From Paraflavitalea devenefica (GTDB taxonomy: Bacteria; Bacteroidota; Bacteroidia; Chitinophagales; Chitinophagaceae): DNA of 64,000 nucleotides. The notes beneath the pieces are model-generated. The model did no database searches and was not told the DNA's origin. It saw nothing but the letters and a program-made list of their open reading frames with translations. The stretch's first letter is position 1. Every line of letters begins with the position of its first letter. Below are positions 45,386-54,410 of this stretch, one piece after another. Made by a program: the position numbers and the translations under genes. The stretch covers positions 868,001-932,000 of the forward strand of contig NZ_JAARML010000002.1 in assembly GCF_011759375.1 (NCBI RefSeq), given 5' to 3'.

Positions 45386-47056
45386 ATGAAAAGTGAACAA
45401 TATGTTATAGGAGTTGATTACGGAACAGATTCTGTACGCTCCATTATAGTAGATGCTGCCAACGGAAAAGAGATTGCTGCTGCCGTATTTCCCTATCCCC
45501 GCTGGAAAGAGGGGCTGTATTGCAAGGCTGCGGCCAATCAATTCCGCCAGCACCCGCTCGATTATGTGGAAGGCCTGGAGCAGAGCATTAAGAGTTGCCT
45601 GCATCTGGCCGGCGCTGCTGTAGCCTCGAAGGTAAAAGCCATTTCCATTGATACCACCGGTTCCACGCCGGTAGCGGTAGATGAGAGCGGTACCCCCCTG
45701 GCCCTGCTGCCGGGTTTTGAACAGAATCCCAATGCCATGTTTGTGCTGTGGAAAGATCATACGTCGGTAAAAGAAGCGGCGGAGATCAATGCCCATGCAG
45801 AACGTTTTGACGTCAACTACCTGCAGTATGTAGGAGGCATTTATTCGTCAGAATGGTTCTGGGCAAAGCTGCTGCATGTGCTGCGGGCCGATGAACAGGT
45901 GCGTAAAGCCTGTTATTCCTGGGTAGAGCATTGCGACTGGATCCCTTTCCTGCTTACCGGTGGCCGCCGGGCTACGGACATCCGCCGGGGCGTATGTTCA
46001 GCCGGCCATAAATCATTGTGGGCTGCCGAATTCGGAGGCCTGCCGCCGGATGAATTCTTTACCTCCCTCGATCCGCTGCTAAAAGGATTTACTACCCGCC
46101 TTTTTAAAGATACCTATACCGCCGATAAACCTGCCGGCAGGCTCTCTGCCGAATGGGCTGAACGCCTGGGCCTTGCTACCGATGTGGTGATAGGCGTAGG
46201 TGCTTTTGATGCGCACATGGGCGCTGTGGGCGGACAGATAGAACCTTACCACCTCAGCAAGGTGATGGGTACTTCTACCTGCGATATGCTGGTAGCCCCC
46301 AAAGCCGATATGGAAGGTAAGCTGGTAAAAGGTATTTGCGGACAGGTAGATGGTTCCGTGATCCCCGGCATGATTGGCCTGGAAGCCGGACAGTCGGCTT
46401 TTGGTGATGCCTATGCCTGGTTCAGGAATATGCTGGCCTGGCCTGTACAACAATTGCTTTCCCAATCAGCTATCATAGATAAGGATACTGCTGCGAAGGT
46501 GGCAGAAGAAACACTGGCAAAGATCATCCCCACCCTGAGTCAGCAGGCGGAGCAACTGCCTTTTGATGACCATAGCGAGCTGGCAGTAGATTGGTTCAAT
46601 GGCCGCCGTACACCGGATGCCAACCAGTTATTAAAAGGCGCCATCACCAACCTGGGGCTGGGCAGCGATGCGCCCCGCGTATTCAGGGCTGTAGTGGAAG
46701 CTACCTGCTTTGGCGCTAAAAGTATTGTAGACCGTTTCAATCAGGAGGGAGTACCGGTAAAAGGGTTGATTGGCCTGGGCGGTGTAGCGCGTAAGTCGCC
46801 CTTCATCATGCAAATGATGGCCGATGTCATGAATATGCCTATCCGCATTCACCGTTCTGAGCAAACCTGTGCTGCCGGTGCCGCCATGTTTGCCGCCACT
46901 GCTGCCGGTATTTATCCGAAAGTAGAAGCGGCGATGGCGGCTATGGGACAGGGATTTGATGCAGAATACTATCCCGACCAGCAAAAGGTAGCGCTCTATG
47001 CGAAGCGTTACCAACAGTACCATTCGCTGGGCAATTTTATAGAAGATCATATTTAG
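45386..47056 (+). CDS. araB: Ribulokinase
   Basis: The 556-residue FGGY-family kinase phosphorylates L-ribulose to L-ribulose-5-phosphate. The N-terminal phosphate-binding loop YVIGVDYGTDSVR, the SIDTTGSTPVAVDESGTPLAL segment, SWVEHCDWIPFLLTGG and the C-terminal GLGGVARKSPFIMQMMADVM are those of AraB. The gene is first in an araB-araD-araA order with gaps of 8 and 26 bases, which supports the assignment. Cytoplasmic. Confidence 0.95.
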   Translation: MKSEQYVIGVDYGTDSVRSIIVDAANGKEIAAAVFPYPRWKEGLYCKAAANQFRQHPLDYVEGLEQSIKSCLHLAGAAVASKVKAISIDTTGSTPVAVDESGTPLALLPGFEQNPNAMFVLWKDHTSVKEAAEINAHAERFDVNYLQYVGGIYSSEWFWAKLLHVLRADEQVRKACYSWVEHCDWIPFLLTGGRRATDIRRGVCSAGHKSLWAAEFGGLPPDEFFTSLDPLLKGFTTRLFKDTYTADKPAGRLSAEWAERLGLATDVVIGVGAFDAHMGAVGGQIEPYHLSKVMGTSTCDMLVAPKADMEGKLVKGICGQVDGSVIPGMIGLEAGQSAFGDAYAWFRNMLAWPVQQLLSQSAIIDKDTAAKVAEETLAKIIPTLSQQAEQLPFDDHSELAVDWFNGRRTPDANQLLKGAITNLGLGSDAPRVFRAVVEATCFGAKSIVDRFNQEGVPVKGLIGLGGVARKSPFIMQMMADVMNMPIRIHRSEQTCAAGAAMFAATAAGIYPKVEAAMAAMGQGFDAEYYPDQQKVALYAKRYQQYHSLGNFIEDHI

Positions 47057-47064
47057 CAATTAAC

Positions 47065-47766
47065 ATGAGTGCATATAAACATATTCGTGAGGAAGCGTAT
47101 GAGGCTAATATGCAGTTGCCGGCCCTGGGCCTGGTGCTGTTCACGTTTGGTAATGTAAGTGCGGTAGACCGTAACGCCGGCGTATTTGCCATTAAGCCAA
47201 GCGGTGTTCCCTATGCTTCCCTTTCCCCGGATAATATGGTGATCGTTGATTTTGATGCCAAAGTGGTAGAAGGAACCATGCGTCCTTCATCCGACACAAA
47301 AACACATGCCGTATTGTATAAACACTGGGATAAGATCGGCGGCATTGTACATACCCATTCCACCTATGCCACTGCCTGGGCCCAATCCCAGCGTGATATA
47401 CCTATTTTCGGTACTACCCATGCCGATCATAATACCGTGGATATTCCCTGTGCGCCTCCTATGGACGATGCGATGATCAAAGGCGATTATGAACATGAGA
47501 CCGGTTTCCAGATCATCAATTGCCTGCAATCAAAAGGATTGAGCTATGAAGAGGTGGAGATGGTGCTGGTAGGTAATCATGCTCCTTTCACCTGGGGCAA
47601 AACGGCCGCCAAAGCGGTCTATAACAGCGCCGTACTGGAAAACGTTGCCCAGATGGCCCTGCTCACAGAGCAGATCAATCCCCAGGCGCCGCGGCTGAAG
47701 GAGGCGTTGATCAGGAAGCATTTTGAAAGGAAACATGGACCCGATTCATACTACGGACAATCGTGA
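47065..47766 (+). CDS. araD: L-ribulose-5-phosphate 4-epimerase
   Basis: The 233-residue class II aldolase-fold enzyme converts L-ribulose-5-phosphate to D-xylulose-5-phosphate. Zinc ligands His96 and His98 (HTHSTYATAW) and His172 (GNHAPFTWG) and Asp77 match the E. coli AraD set with a shift of one. It is the usual size and lies between araB and araA. Confidence 0.95.
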   Translation: MSAYKHIREEAYEANMQLPALGLVLFTFGNVSAVDRNAGVFAIKPSGVPYASLSPDNMVIVDFDAKVVEGTMRPSSDTKTHAVLYKHWDKIGGIVHTHSTYATAWAQSQRDIPIFGTTHADHNTVDIPCAPPMDDAMIKGDYEHETGFQIINCLQSKGLSYEEVEMVLVGNHAPFTWGKTAAKAVYNSAVLENVAQMALLTEQINPQAPRLKEALIRKHFERKHGPDSYYGQS

Positions 47767-47792
47767 ATATAAAATCAGTAAAAAAACGATAG

Positions 47793-49283
47793 ATGATCAA
47801 TTTAAAGACATTGGAAGTTTGGTTTGTAACCGGTAGTCAGCATTTGTATGGCCCGGAAACATTAAAGCAGGTAGCTGATCACGCTCAGACTATTGCTAAA
47901 GCCTTAAACGCTGCTGCCCAAATACCCGTTACTGTACAGTGGAAACCCACTGTTAAAACACCGGAAGAAATTTACCAGGTGTGCCTGGAGGCCAATTCAA
48001 CACCCAACTGTATTGGTATTATTGCCTGGATGCATACTTTTTCCCCTGCCAAGATGTGGATCGGTGGACTGAAGATCCTGCAAAAGCCGTTGTTGCATTT
48101 GCATACACAGTTTAACCGGGATATTCCCTGGGGCGAGATTGACATGGATTTCATGAACCTGAACCAGAGTGCGCATGGCGACCGCGAGTTTGGTTTTATC
48201 ATGACCCGCATGCGCCTGAACCGCAAAGTAGTGGTAGGCCACTGGCAGGATGAAGAGGTGCTGGAACGCATTAATGTGTGGACACGCGTAGCGGCAGGAT
48301 GGCACGACTGGCAGGGCGCCCGCTTTGTGCGCTTTGGTGACAACATGCGCTTTGTGGCCGTTACAGATGGCGATAAGGTAGAAGCTGAATATAAATTTGG
48401 TTTTTCTGTAAATACTTATGGCGTTGGCGACCTGGTGAAGGTGATCAATGAGGTGAGCGATACTGCTGTAGACAAGCAAGTGCAGGAGTACAACGACCAA
48501 TATAAAATAGCCGATGTATTGAAGAAAGGAGGCAACAGTTATGCTTCCCTGCGCGATGCCGCTAAGATTGAACTGGGTTTACGCACTTTCCTGGAGCAGG
48601 GTAATTTCAAAGGGTTCTCCGATACGTTTGAAGACCTGCACGGCATGATCCAACTGCCTGGTATCGCTGCACAACGTTTGATGGGCAGCGGCTACGGCTT
48701 TGCCGGTGAAGGCGACTGGAAGACGGCCGCACTGGTGCGGGCTATGAAGGTGATGGGACAGGGGCTGCCTGGTGGTAATTCTTTCATGGAAGACTATACT
48801 TACCATTTCAACCCATCCAATCCCCAGGTGCTGGGAGCGCACATGCTCGAGATCTGCGAGTCTATTGCAGATGGCAAGCCTTCCTGCGAGATACATCCGC
48901 TGGGCATTGGCGGCAAGGCCGATCCTGTAAGGCTGGTATTCAACAGCGCACCGGGTAAAGCACTGAATGCTTCCCTGATTGATATGGGCAACCGTTTCCG
49001 GATCCTGGTCAATGAAGTGGAGGCCGTAAAACCTGAACAGGACCTGCCTAAACTGCCGGTGGCAAGGGTATTATGGAAGCCATTGCCCGATATGAAAACT
49101 GCCTGTGCCGCCTGGATACTGGCCGGTGGTGCACACCATACCGGTTATAGCCAGAACCTCACTTCGGAGTACCTGCAGGACTTTGCTGAAATAGCAGGGG
49201 TGGAGTTTGTGTTGATCGGCAAGGACACCAACCTGTACCAGCTTAAGAATGAATTGCGCTGGAATGAAGCGTATTATAAGTAA
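47793..49283 (+). CDS. araA: L-arabinose isomerase
   Basis: The 496-residue enzyme isomerises L-arabinose to L-ribulose. The four metal/catalytic residues are found at positions nearly identical to E. coli AraA: Glu306 (GEGDWKT), Glu333 (MEDYTYHF), His350 (GAHMLEI) and His449 (AHHTG). The N-terminal [12 protein letters not shown] is also diagnostic. It ends the araBDA segment; a terminator lies about 80 bases downstream. Confidence 0.97.
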   Translation: MINLKTLEVWFVTGSQHLYGPETLKQVADHAQTIAKALNAAAQIPVTVQWKPTVKTPEEIYQVCLEANSTPNCIGIIAWMHTFSPAKMWIGGLKILQKPLLHLHTQFNRDIPWGEIDMDFMNLNQSAHGDREFGFIMTRMRLNRKVVVGHWQDEEVLERINVWTRVAAGWHDWQGARFVRFGDNMRFVAVTDGDKVEAEYKFGFSVNTYGVGDLVKVINEVSDTAVDKQVQEYNDQYKIADVLKKGGNSYASLRDAAKIELGLRTFLEQGNFKGFSDTFEDLHGMIQLPGIAAQRLMGSGYGFAGEGDWKTAALVRAMKVMGQGLPGGNSFMEDYTYHFNPSNPQVLGAHMLEICESIADGKPSCEIHPLGIGGKADPVRLVFNSAPGKALNASLIDMGNRFRILVNEVEAVKPEQDLPKLPVARVLWKPLPDMKTACAAWILAGGAHHTGYSQNLTSEYLQDFAEIAGVEFVLIGKDTNLYQLKNELRWNEAYYK

Positions 49284-49644
49284 GGGGTCTGGAATAGCTG
49301 CCCTGGAGGCAGCTTGTACATAATAAATAGCTAATATAATATTAGTTTATAATAGAGAAGAAGGCACCTTGCATTGAGCAGGTGCTTTCATTTTGTTCTG
49401 ATATTTTTTGCCAGTTGCAGATAGTGGGGATTAAAAAATGATAATCCCGGTGGAAAGATTGACTTTTTACAGAGTAGTTTTAAAAAAATAATCGTTATTT
49501 TTCACGTTTGAAAAGTGCTTTGCATATGAAAATAAATACAGTCAGTACTGGTCATGCTAACAGTCGTTATTCTCTGCAGCCGTATAAGCCTTTCACCCAT
49601 TTTCTAATCATCTTCTAAAACAACCTTCTAAACGGTTACTACAT
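49284..49644. other. Gap between araA and symporter
   Basis: The gap holds a terminator (49365-49386) and then an AT-rich stretch that probably contains the symporter promoter. No complete TTTG/TAnnTTTG pair was found and no small gene is evident. Confidence 0.5.
49365..49400 (+). terminator. Terminator after araA
   Basis: GCACCT (49365-49370) pairs with AGGTGC (49381-49386), followed by TTTCATTTTG. Moderate strength. Confidence 0.6.
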
Positions 49645-51369
49645 ATGAATAACAAACTGGAGTATTACGATTACCTGATCATTGTATTCTACTTTATCCT
49701 GGTAGGCTCTTATGGTTACTGGATCTATCGCCGGAAGAAAAAAGCCGCGATGGATACAAAGGATTTCTTCCTGGCCGAAGGGTCGCTGACCTGGTGGGCC
49801 ATTGGCGCTTCCCTGATCGCCTCCAATATTTCTGCTGAGCAGTTTATTGGTATGAGTGGTGAGGGATTTTTTGTGGGGACTGCGGTAGCTGCGTATGAGT
49901 GGATTGCTGCCCTGGCGCTGATCATTATTGCCATCTGGTTTATCCCGATCTACCTCAAGAATAAGATCTATACCATGCCGCAATTCCTCAAAACACGGTA
50001 CAATGAAACCGTGGCTTTGATCATGGCGGTATTCTGGTTATTCCTGTATGTATTCGTAAACCTTACTTCTATCCTGTACCTGGGTGCAGTGGCCATCAAT
50101 GGTTTATTGGGCGGTGAGTACCTGCATGCCATCATGCTGGCGCTGGCGGTGTGCGCCCTGATCATCACCCTGGGTGGTATGAAGGTTATTGGTTATACTG
50201 ACGTAATACAGGTAGCTGTACTGATCATAGGTGGTCTGGCCACTACTTACTTAGCATTAACGATTGTTGGTGAAAAAATGGGTGTAGGTCCGGATGCTAT
50301 TGCTGGTTTTAAAGCGCTGTTGAAGGATTCTCCGGATCACTTTAAGATGATCCTGGATAAGCCCGCCGCTACTTCCAGTACGCTTGAAAATGGCCCCCTG
50401 AATTTGTCGATACAGAAGTATGTGGTATTGCCCGGCATTGCCATGTATTTTGCCGGTCAGTGGATCGTAAACCTGAACTACTGGGGCTGTAATCAATACA
50501 TTACACAACGGGCACTGGGCGCCGACCTGCAGACTGCACGTACCGGTATCCTGTTTGCCGGCTTCCTGAAGCTCCTGATGCCAGTGATCGTAATGCTGCC
50601 CGGTATTGCTGCCTGGGTATTGTATAAAAATGGTCACCTGCCGCAACTGGAAAGCAAGGACGGCGCTTATTCTGCCATCCTCGGCTTCCTGCCCAATGGC
50701 CTGAAAGGCTTGTCTATTGCCGCCTTAACGGCTGCTATTGTGGCCTCCCTGGCCGGTAAGCTGAACAGTATCTCCACGATCTACACGCTGGATATCCATA
50801 AGAAATATGTGAATAAGGATGTGGACGAAAAGAAGATGGTATGGATTGGCCGTATGACCGTAGTGGCGGCTATTATTATCTCCCTGATCTTTACTTGGGA
50901 AGACCTGCTGGGTATTGGTGGCGAAGGTGGCTTTACCTTTATCCAGAAATATACCGGCTTTATCAGTCCCGGCGTATTCGCCATGTTCATCCTGGGTATG
51001 TTCTGGAAGCGTACCACCGGTGCTGCTGCCCTGGTAGGGGTAATCCTTGGTTTTGCACTGGCTATCTTCTTCAATAATTATGCGGTAAGTATTTTCGGCA
51101 AGGAAACATGGCTGTACACGGCCTATACCTACGAGAAAATGGAAGGTGGCGAAGTGAAGACCATTACAGAAATTCCGTTCCTGATCAATATGGGCTGGTC
51201 CTTCTTCTTTACCGTACTCACTATGATTGGTATCAGTCTGAGAGGCCCCAAGGTGAATCCAAAAGCCTTTGAAATTGATGGCTCTATGTTCAAAGTGAAG
51301 CCGGCTACCCTGGTGCTGATCGTGGTTACGCTGATGATACTGATTGGCTTGTATGCAAAGTTCTGGTAA
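49645..51369 (+). CDS. SSS-family sodium/sugar symporter, probable L-arabinose importer
   Basis: This 574-residue symporter has about fourteen hydrophobic segments and SGLT-type signatures: FFLAEGSLTWWAIGASLIASNISAEQFIGMSG near the first helices and GKLNSISTIYTLDI in the later core. The match to sugar-type SSS proteins is closer than for the symporter at 9242. Position after araBDA on the same strand makes L-arabinose the most likely substrate, although a terminator and a 361-base gap suggest its own promoter. Inner membrane. Confidence 0.88.
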   Translation: MNNKLEYYDYLIIVFYFILVGSYGYWIYRRKKKAAMDTKDFFLAEGSLTWWAIGASLIASNISAEQFIGMSGEGFFVGTAVAAYEWIAALALIIIAIWFIPIYLKNKIYTMPQFLKTRYNETVALIMAVFWLFLYVFVNLTSILYLGAVAINGLLGGEYLHAIMLALAVCALIITLGGMKVIGYTDVIQVAVLIIGGLATTYLALTIVGEKMGVGPDAIAGFKALLKDSPDHFKMILDKPAATSSTLENGPLNLSIQKYVVLPGIAMYFAGQWIVNLNYWGCNQYITQRALGADLQTARTGILFAGFLKLLMPVIVMLPGIAAWVLYKNGHLPQLESKDGAYSAILGFLPNGLKGLSIAALTAAIVASLAGKLNSISTIYTLDIHKKYVNKDVDEKKMVWIGRMTVVAAIIISLIFTWEDLLGIGGEGGFTFIQKYTGFISPGVFAMFILGMFWKRTTGAAALVGVILGFALAIFFNNYAVSIFGKETWLYTAYTYEKMEGGEVKTITEIPFLINMGWSFFFTVLTMIGISLRGPKVNPKAFEIDGSMFKVKPATLVLIVVTLMILIGLYAKFW

Positions 51370-51400
51370 TCAGTAATTAATAAATACTTTCATTTGAATG

Positions 51401-51430
51401 ACAGCAGGCTGAGAAGCCTGCTGTTGTTAT
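51401..51430 (+). terminator. Strong terminator after symporter
   Basis: ACAGCAGGCT (51401-51410) and AGCCTGCTGT (51415-51424) form a perfect 10-bp stem with a GAGA tetraloop, followed by TGTTATTT. Confidence 0.85.
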
Positions 51431-51586
51431 TTGGGGATACCGGTATGCTAACGCACGCAGCCGGGCTGCATATTTACGTCAGGAAAAGGGGTAAATCCGG
51501 GCCTAACCGCAGAATAATAGCTTGTTGTCAGTATTATATCCATCAATTATTACAGTAATATAAAATAATTAATAGACAAATATTTC

Positions 51587-51664
51587 AGAGATATTCCAGA
51601 CCTTTTAGAGGTGGTATATCTCTGGAATATCTCTATGTTATATGTGGATTATCTCTGGATTATC
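51587..51664. repeat. Inverted and direct repeat block
   Basis: AGAGATATTCCAGA (51587-51600) is perfectly complementary to 51621-51634 with a 20-base loop. TATCTCTGGAATATC (51617-51631) recurs with one change at 51650-51664. AT-rich and of unknown function. Confidence 0.65.
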
Positions 51665-51690
51665 CTATCTATTACTGACAGCGAAGTAGG

Positions 51691-51787
51691 CTGTAAGGTC
51701 ACACTATAACCTCGCTATAAGGGTGCTATAACTATGCTGTAATACCGCTATGAGGGGCGGAAGGCTGCGCTATACGGGCGCTGTAAG
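51691..51787. repeat. Irregular array of CTATAA-like units
   Basis: Eight copies of CTRTRNN-type units (CTGTAAG, CTATAAC, CTATAAG, CTATAAC, CTGTAAT, CTATGAG, CTATACG, CTGTAAG) begin at 51691, 51704, 51715, 51726, 51737, 51748, 51770 and 51781. The central five are spaced exactly 11 bases apart. The last units fall inside the end of the HAD gene. Confidence 0.5.
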
Positions 51788-52429
51788 CACGGTTTCCTGC
51801 AACCAGGGGGCAGTATAGTCTTCTATAAACCCGATGATGTTGGTGTAAGCGCCAAACTCTTCTTTAGTATGCATGGTGGTAATGACTACTGATTGCATAC
51901 CGGCATTTTGGGCAGCTTCCACGCCTTTGGGGGCGTCTTCAAAAACAATACAATTCTCCGGTGCTATACCCAGTTCGGCGGCACATGTAAGATACGTCTC
52001 CGGATCGGGCTTGCTTTTTATTACATGGTCGGCACTTACAATGCTGCTGAAGTAATGCCGGATGTTGAGCCCGTCCAGCACAAAATCAATGTTGAAAGTA
52101 ATGGCAGCAGAACCAATGGCCATTTTGATGTGTTGCCGGTGAGCAGCGGCCAGGAACTGATCGAGCCCTTTGATCAGTTGAAGGTGGGGCCTGAACTCCC
52201 GCTGGTATTGTTCTTCTTTGGCATAGCCAATCTTGTTTTTTTCTTCTTCAGAGAAACGACCGGGGAAAACGCGTTCCAGCAGTTCCCCGTTCTTGCCATA
52301 ACATTCTTCTTTGGTACGCTCCAGGGAGATATTGGCGCCTAAACTATTGAGGAGGGTGTGCCAGGCTTTTATGTGATACCCCATATCATCGATCATCGTT
52401 CCATTCAGGTCGAACAAAAATGCTTTCAT
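51770..52429 (-). CDS. HAD-family beta-phosphoglucomutase-like protein
   Basis: From the ATG at 52429 the protein is 219 residues, the usual size for this subgroup. It has the HAD elements AFLFDLNGTM (nucleophile Asp7), GSAAITFN, and VFEDAPKGVEAAQNAGM (Glu-Asp metal ligands). The second Asp of the DxD motif, which is the general acid/base in phosphatases and mutases, is replaced by Asn9. The cap domain lies at about 15-80. A role as sugar phosphatase or phosphomutase near arabinose genes is plausible, but the substitution makes activity uncertain. Confidence 0.78.
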   Translation of the reverse strand: MKAFLFDLNGTMIDDMGYHIKAWHTLLNSLGANISLERTKEECYGKNGELLERVFPGRFSEEEKNKIGYAKEEQYQREFRPHLQLIKGLDQFLAAAHRQHIKMAIGSAAITFNIDFVLDGLNIRHYFSSIVSADHVIKSKPDPETYLTCAAELGIAPENCIVFEDAPKGVEAAQNAGMQSVVITTMHTKEEFGAYTNIIGFIEDYTAPWLQETVLTAPV

Positions 52430-52458
52430 AGGGCGCAAAGGTAAGAAAAGGGAACGAG

Positions 52459-52494
52459 GCATCAAGGCATTGAGGCAATGAAGCATCAAGGCAT
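52459..52494. repeat. Word-like repeat GCATCAAGGCAT x2
   Basis: GCATCAAGGCAT occurs at 52459-52470 and 52483-52494 within a larger AGGCA-rich stretch (52457-52503), upstream of the HAD gene and divergent from the GH39 gene. It is similar in style to the other intergenic repeats. Confidence 0.6.
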
Positions 52495-52667
52495 GAAGGC
52501 AACAAGCAGGAGAAAAATATTCTTTTTCATTTGTTGATTAAGTTAACGCTTAAGTGTTAAATTGACACTTGAACCGATGAGTTATTGCCATTCTTTATAT
52601 CACGTATGCAAAGGTTAATATAGGATAAAGGGTGGTTAATTGAGATCGGGCTAAAACACTAACGAAT

Positions 52668-54353
52668 ATGAAACACCTTATCAGGGTGGCGTTTTTGCTG
52701 GCCATTACCTTCCTCTCCGTGCAAATGGATGCACAAAATATTCCTGTTACCATCCAGGTTGATCTTTCCAAAACTACCGGTGATATGAAGCCCGTATGGG
52801 CATGGTTTGGCTATGATGAGCCCAATTATACTTACATGAAAGATGGGAAGAAACTATTATCGGAGCTGGCAGCGCTCAGCCCGGTGCCTGTATACGTACG
52901 GGCGCATAACCTGCTCACCACAGGCGATGGCGTGGCTGCTTTGAAATGGGGCTCCACCAATGCCTATACAGAAGATGCACAGGGCAATCCCATTTATAAC
53001 TGGCGTATTGTAGACAGTATCTTTGATACTTATGTGCAGCGGGGCATGAAGCCCCTGGCGCAGATCGGTTTTATGCCGGAAGCGCTCTCTTCCAAACCGC
53101 AGCCTTATCGTCATTACTGGAAACCGGGAAATCCTTATGGTGAAATTTTCACAGGCTGGGCCTATCCTCCCAACAACTATGTAAAGTGGGGAAACCTGGT
53201 ATATGAATGGGTAAAGCATTGTGTGGCACGGTACGGTAAAAAAGAAGTGGAAAGCTGGTATTGGGAAGTGTGGAATGAACCCAATATCGGTTACTTCAAG
53301 GGGAAGGTGCAGGACTATTGCAAGATGTATGATTATGCAGCCGATGGGCTGAGGCGGGCGCTTCCCTCCGCGCGGATTGGCGGTCCTCATTCTACAGGCC
53401 CCTCCTGGGATGTGGCGGAAAAGTTCCTGCGTACGTTTCTCAAACATTGTGAAAGCGATACCAACTATGCCACCGGCAAAATTGGCGCCCCCCTCGATTT
53501 TATTGCCTTCCATGCCAAGGGCGCGCCGAGGGTAGTGGAAGGACATGTGCGCATGGGTATTGCCAATCAATTGAGGGATATCAGCAAGGGTTTTGATATT
53601 GTCGCTTCTACACCTGCTTTCAAACACCTGCCCATTGTGATTGGTGAATCTGATCCTGAAGGCTGTGCTGCCTGTGGCATGGCCACCAATCCGGAGAATG
53701 CTTACCGCAATGGCACTATGTATTCTTCTTATACGGCTGCTTCCTTTGCCCGCAAATATTTACTGGCCGATCATTATGGCGTCAACTTCCTTGGCGCGGT
53801 ATCCTGGTCTTTTGAGTTTGAGGACCAACCCTGGTTCTATGGTTTCAGGGACCTGGCTACGAATGGGGTGGATAAACCGGTGCTGAACATCTTCAGGATG
53901 TTTGGCATGATGAAAGGCAAGCGGGTGGCAGTGGCCAGTGATCGTATGTATCCTTTATTGACCATCCGTGATTCGGGAGTACGCAAAGTGACGACCGATA
54001 TTGGCGGACTGGCTGCCAAAGATAAAAAGATGGCTACCGTGATGGTGTGGAATTACCATGATGATGACCTGGAAGGGCAGCCGGAGAATGTAGAAGTAAG
54101 AATTGACGGCCTGCCTGCTAAAAAAGTAAAGCTCACACAATATGCAGTAGACAAACAACACAGCAATTCTTATGAAGTGTGGAAGCAGATGGGATCCCCA
54201 CAGCAGCCCACGCCTGAGCAGATCAGCCAGTTGGAAAAGGCAGGACAGTTGGACCAAACCGGCACTTCTTCCGAAAGGGTACAGGATGGCAAACTCACCG
54301 TGAATGTAAGCCTGCAACGGCAGGGCGTGGTATTACTGAAACTAGAATGGTAA
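52668..54353 (+). CDS. Secreted GH39-family glycosidase
   Basis: The 561-residue protein has a signal peptide (about 1-22) and a clan GH-A barrel of GH39 type. Acid/base Glu204 is in YWEVWNEPNIGYF and nucleophile Glu327 in PIVIGESDPEGCAACG; a C-terminal beta domain follows. Characterised GH39 enzymes include beta-xylosidases and alpha-L-arabinopyranosidase/beta-galactosidase activities, so either xylose or arabinopyranose removal would suit the locus. It stands alone on the + strand, divergent from the HAD gene. Confidence 0.85.
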   Translation: MKHLIRVAFLLAITFLSVQMDAQNIPVTIQVDLSKTTGDMKPVWAWFGYDEPNYTYMKDGKKLLSELAALSPVPVYVRAHNLLTTGDGVAALKWGSTNAYTEDAQGNPIYNWRIVDSIFDTYVQRGMKPLAQIGFMPEALSSKPQPYRHYWKPGNPYGEIFTGWAYPPNNYVKWGNLVYEWVKHCVARYGKKEVESWYWEVWNEPNIGYFKGKVQDYCKMYDYAADGLRRALPSARIGGPHSTGPSWDVAEKFLRTFLKHCESDTNYATGKIGAPLDFIAFHAKGAPRVVEGHVRMGIANQLRDISKGFDIVASTPAFKHLPIVIGESDPEGCAACGMATNPENAYRNGTMYSSYTAASFARKYLLADHYGVNFLGAVSWSFEFEDQPWFYGFRDLATNGVDKPVLNIFRMFGMMKGKRVAVASDRMYPLLTIRDSGVRKVTTDIGGLAAKDKKMATVMVWNYHDDDLEGQPENVEVRIDGLPAKKVKLTQYAVDKQHSNSYEVWKQMGSPQQPTPEQISQLEKAGQLDQTGTSSERVQDGKLTVNVSLQRQGVVLLKLEW

Positions 54354-54356
54354 ACT

Positions 54357-54405
54357 GCCTTGGTTCGTGTCCCAAATCGCCTTGGTTCGTGTCCCCCACG
54401 AACCA
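54357..54405. repeat. Tandem word-like repeat with hairpin at gene ends
   Basis: A 17-base unit (GCCTTGGTTCGTGTCCC) occurs at 54357-54373 and 54379-54395. The second copy's TGGTTCGTG (54383-54391) pairs with CACGAACCA (54397-54405) around TCCCC. It lies between the convergent GH39 and M61 genes and could serve as a shared terminator. Confidence 0.7.
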
Positions 54406-54410
54406 GTACA

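Larger units (their letters stand above)
51370..51769. other. Repeat-rich gap after symporter
   Basis: No gene is seen. After a strong terminator, this stretch contains a perfect 14-bp inverted repeat (51587-51600/51621-51634), a 15-base direct repeat (51617-51631 and 51650-51664) and a run of CTATAA-like units (51691-51787) reaching the end of the next gene. Confidence 0.6.
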
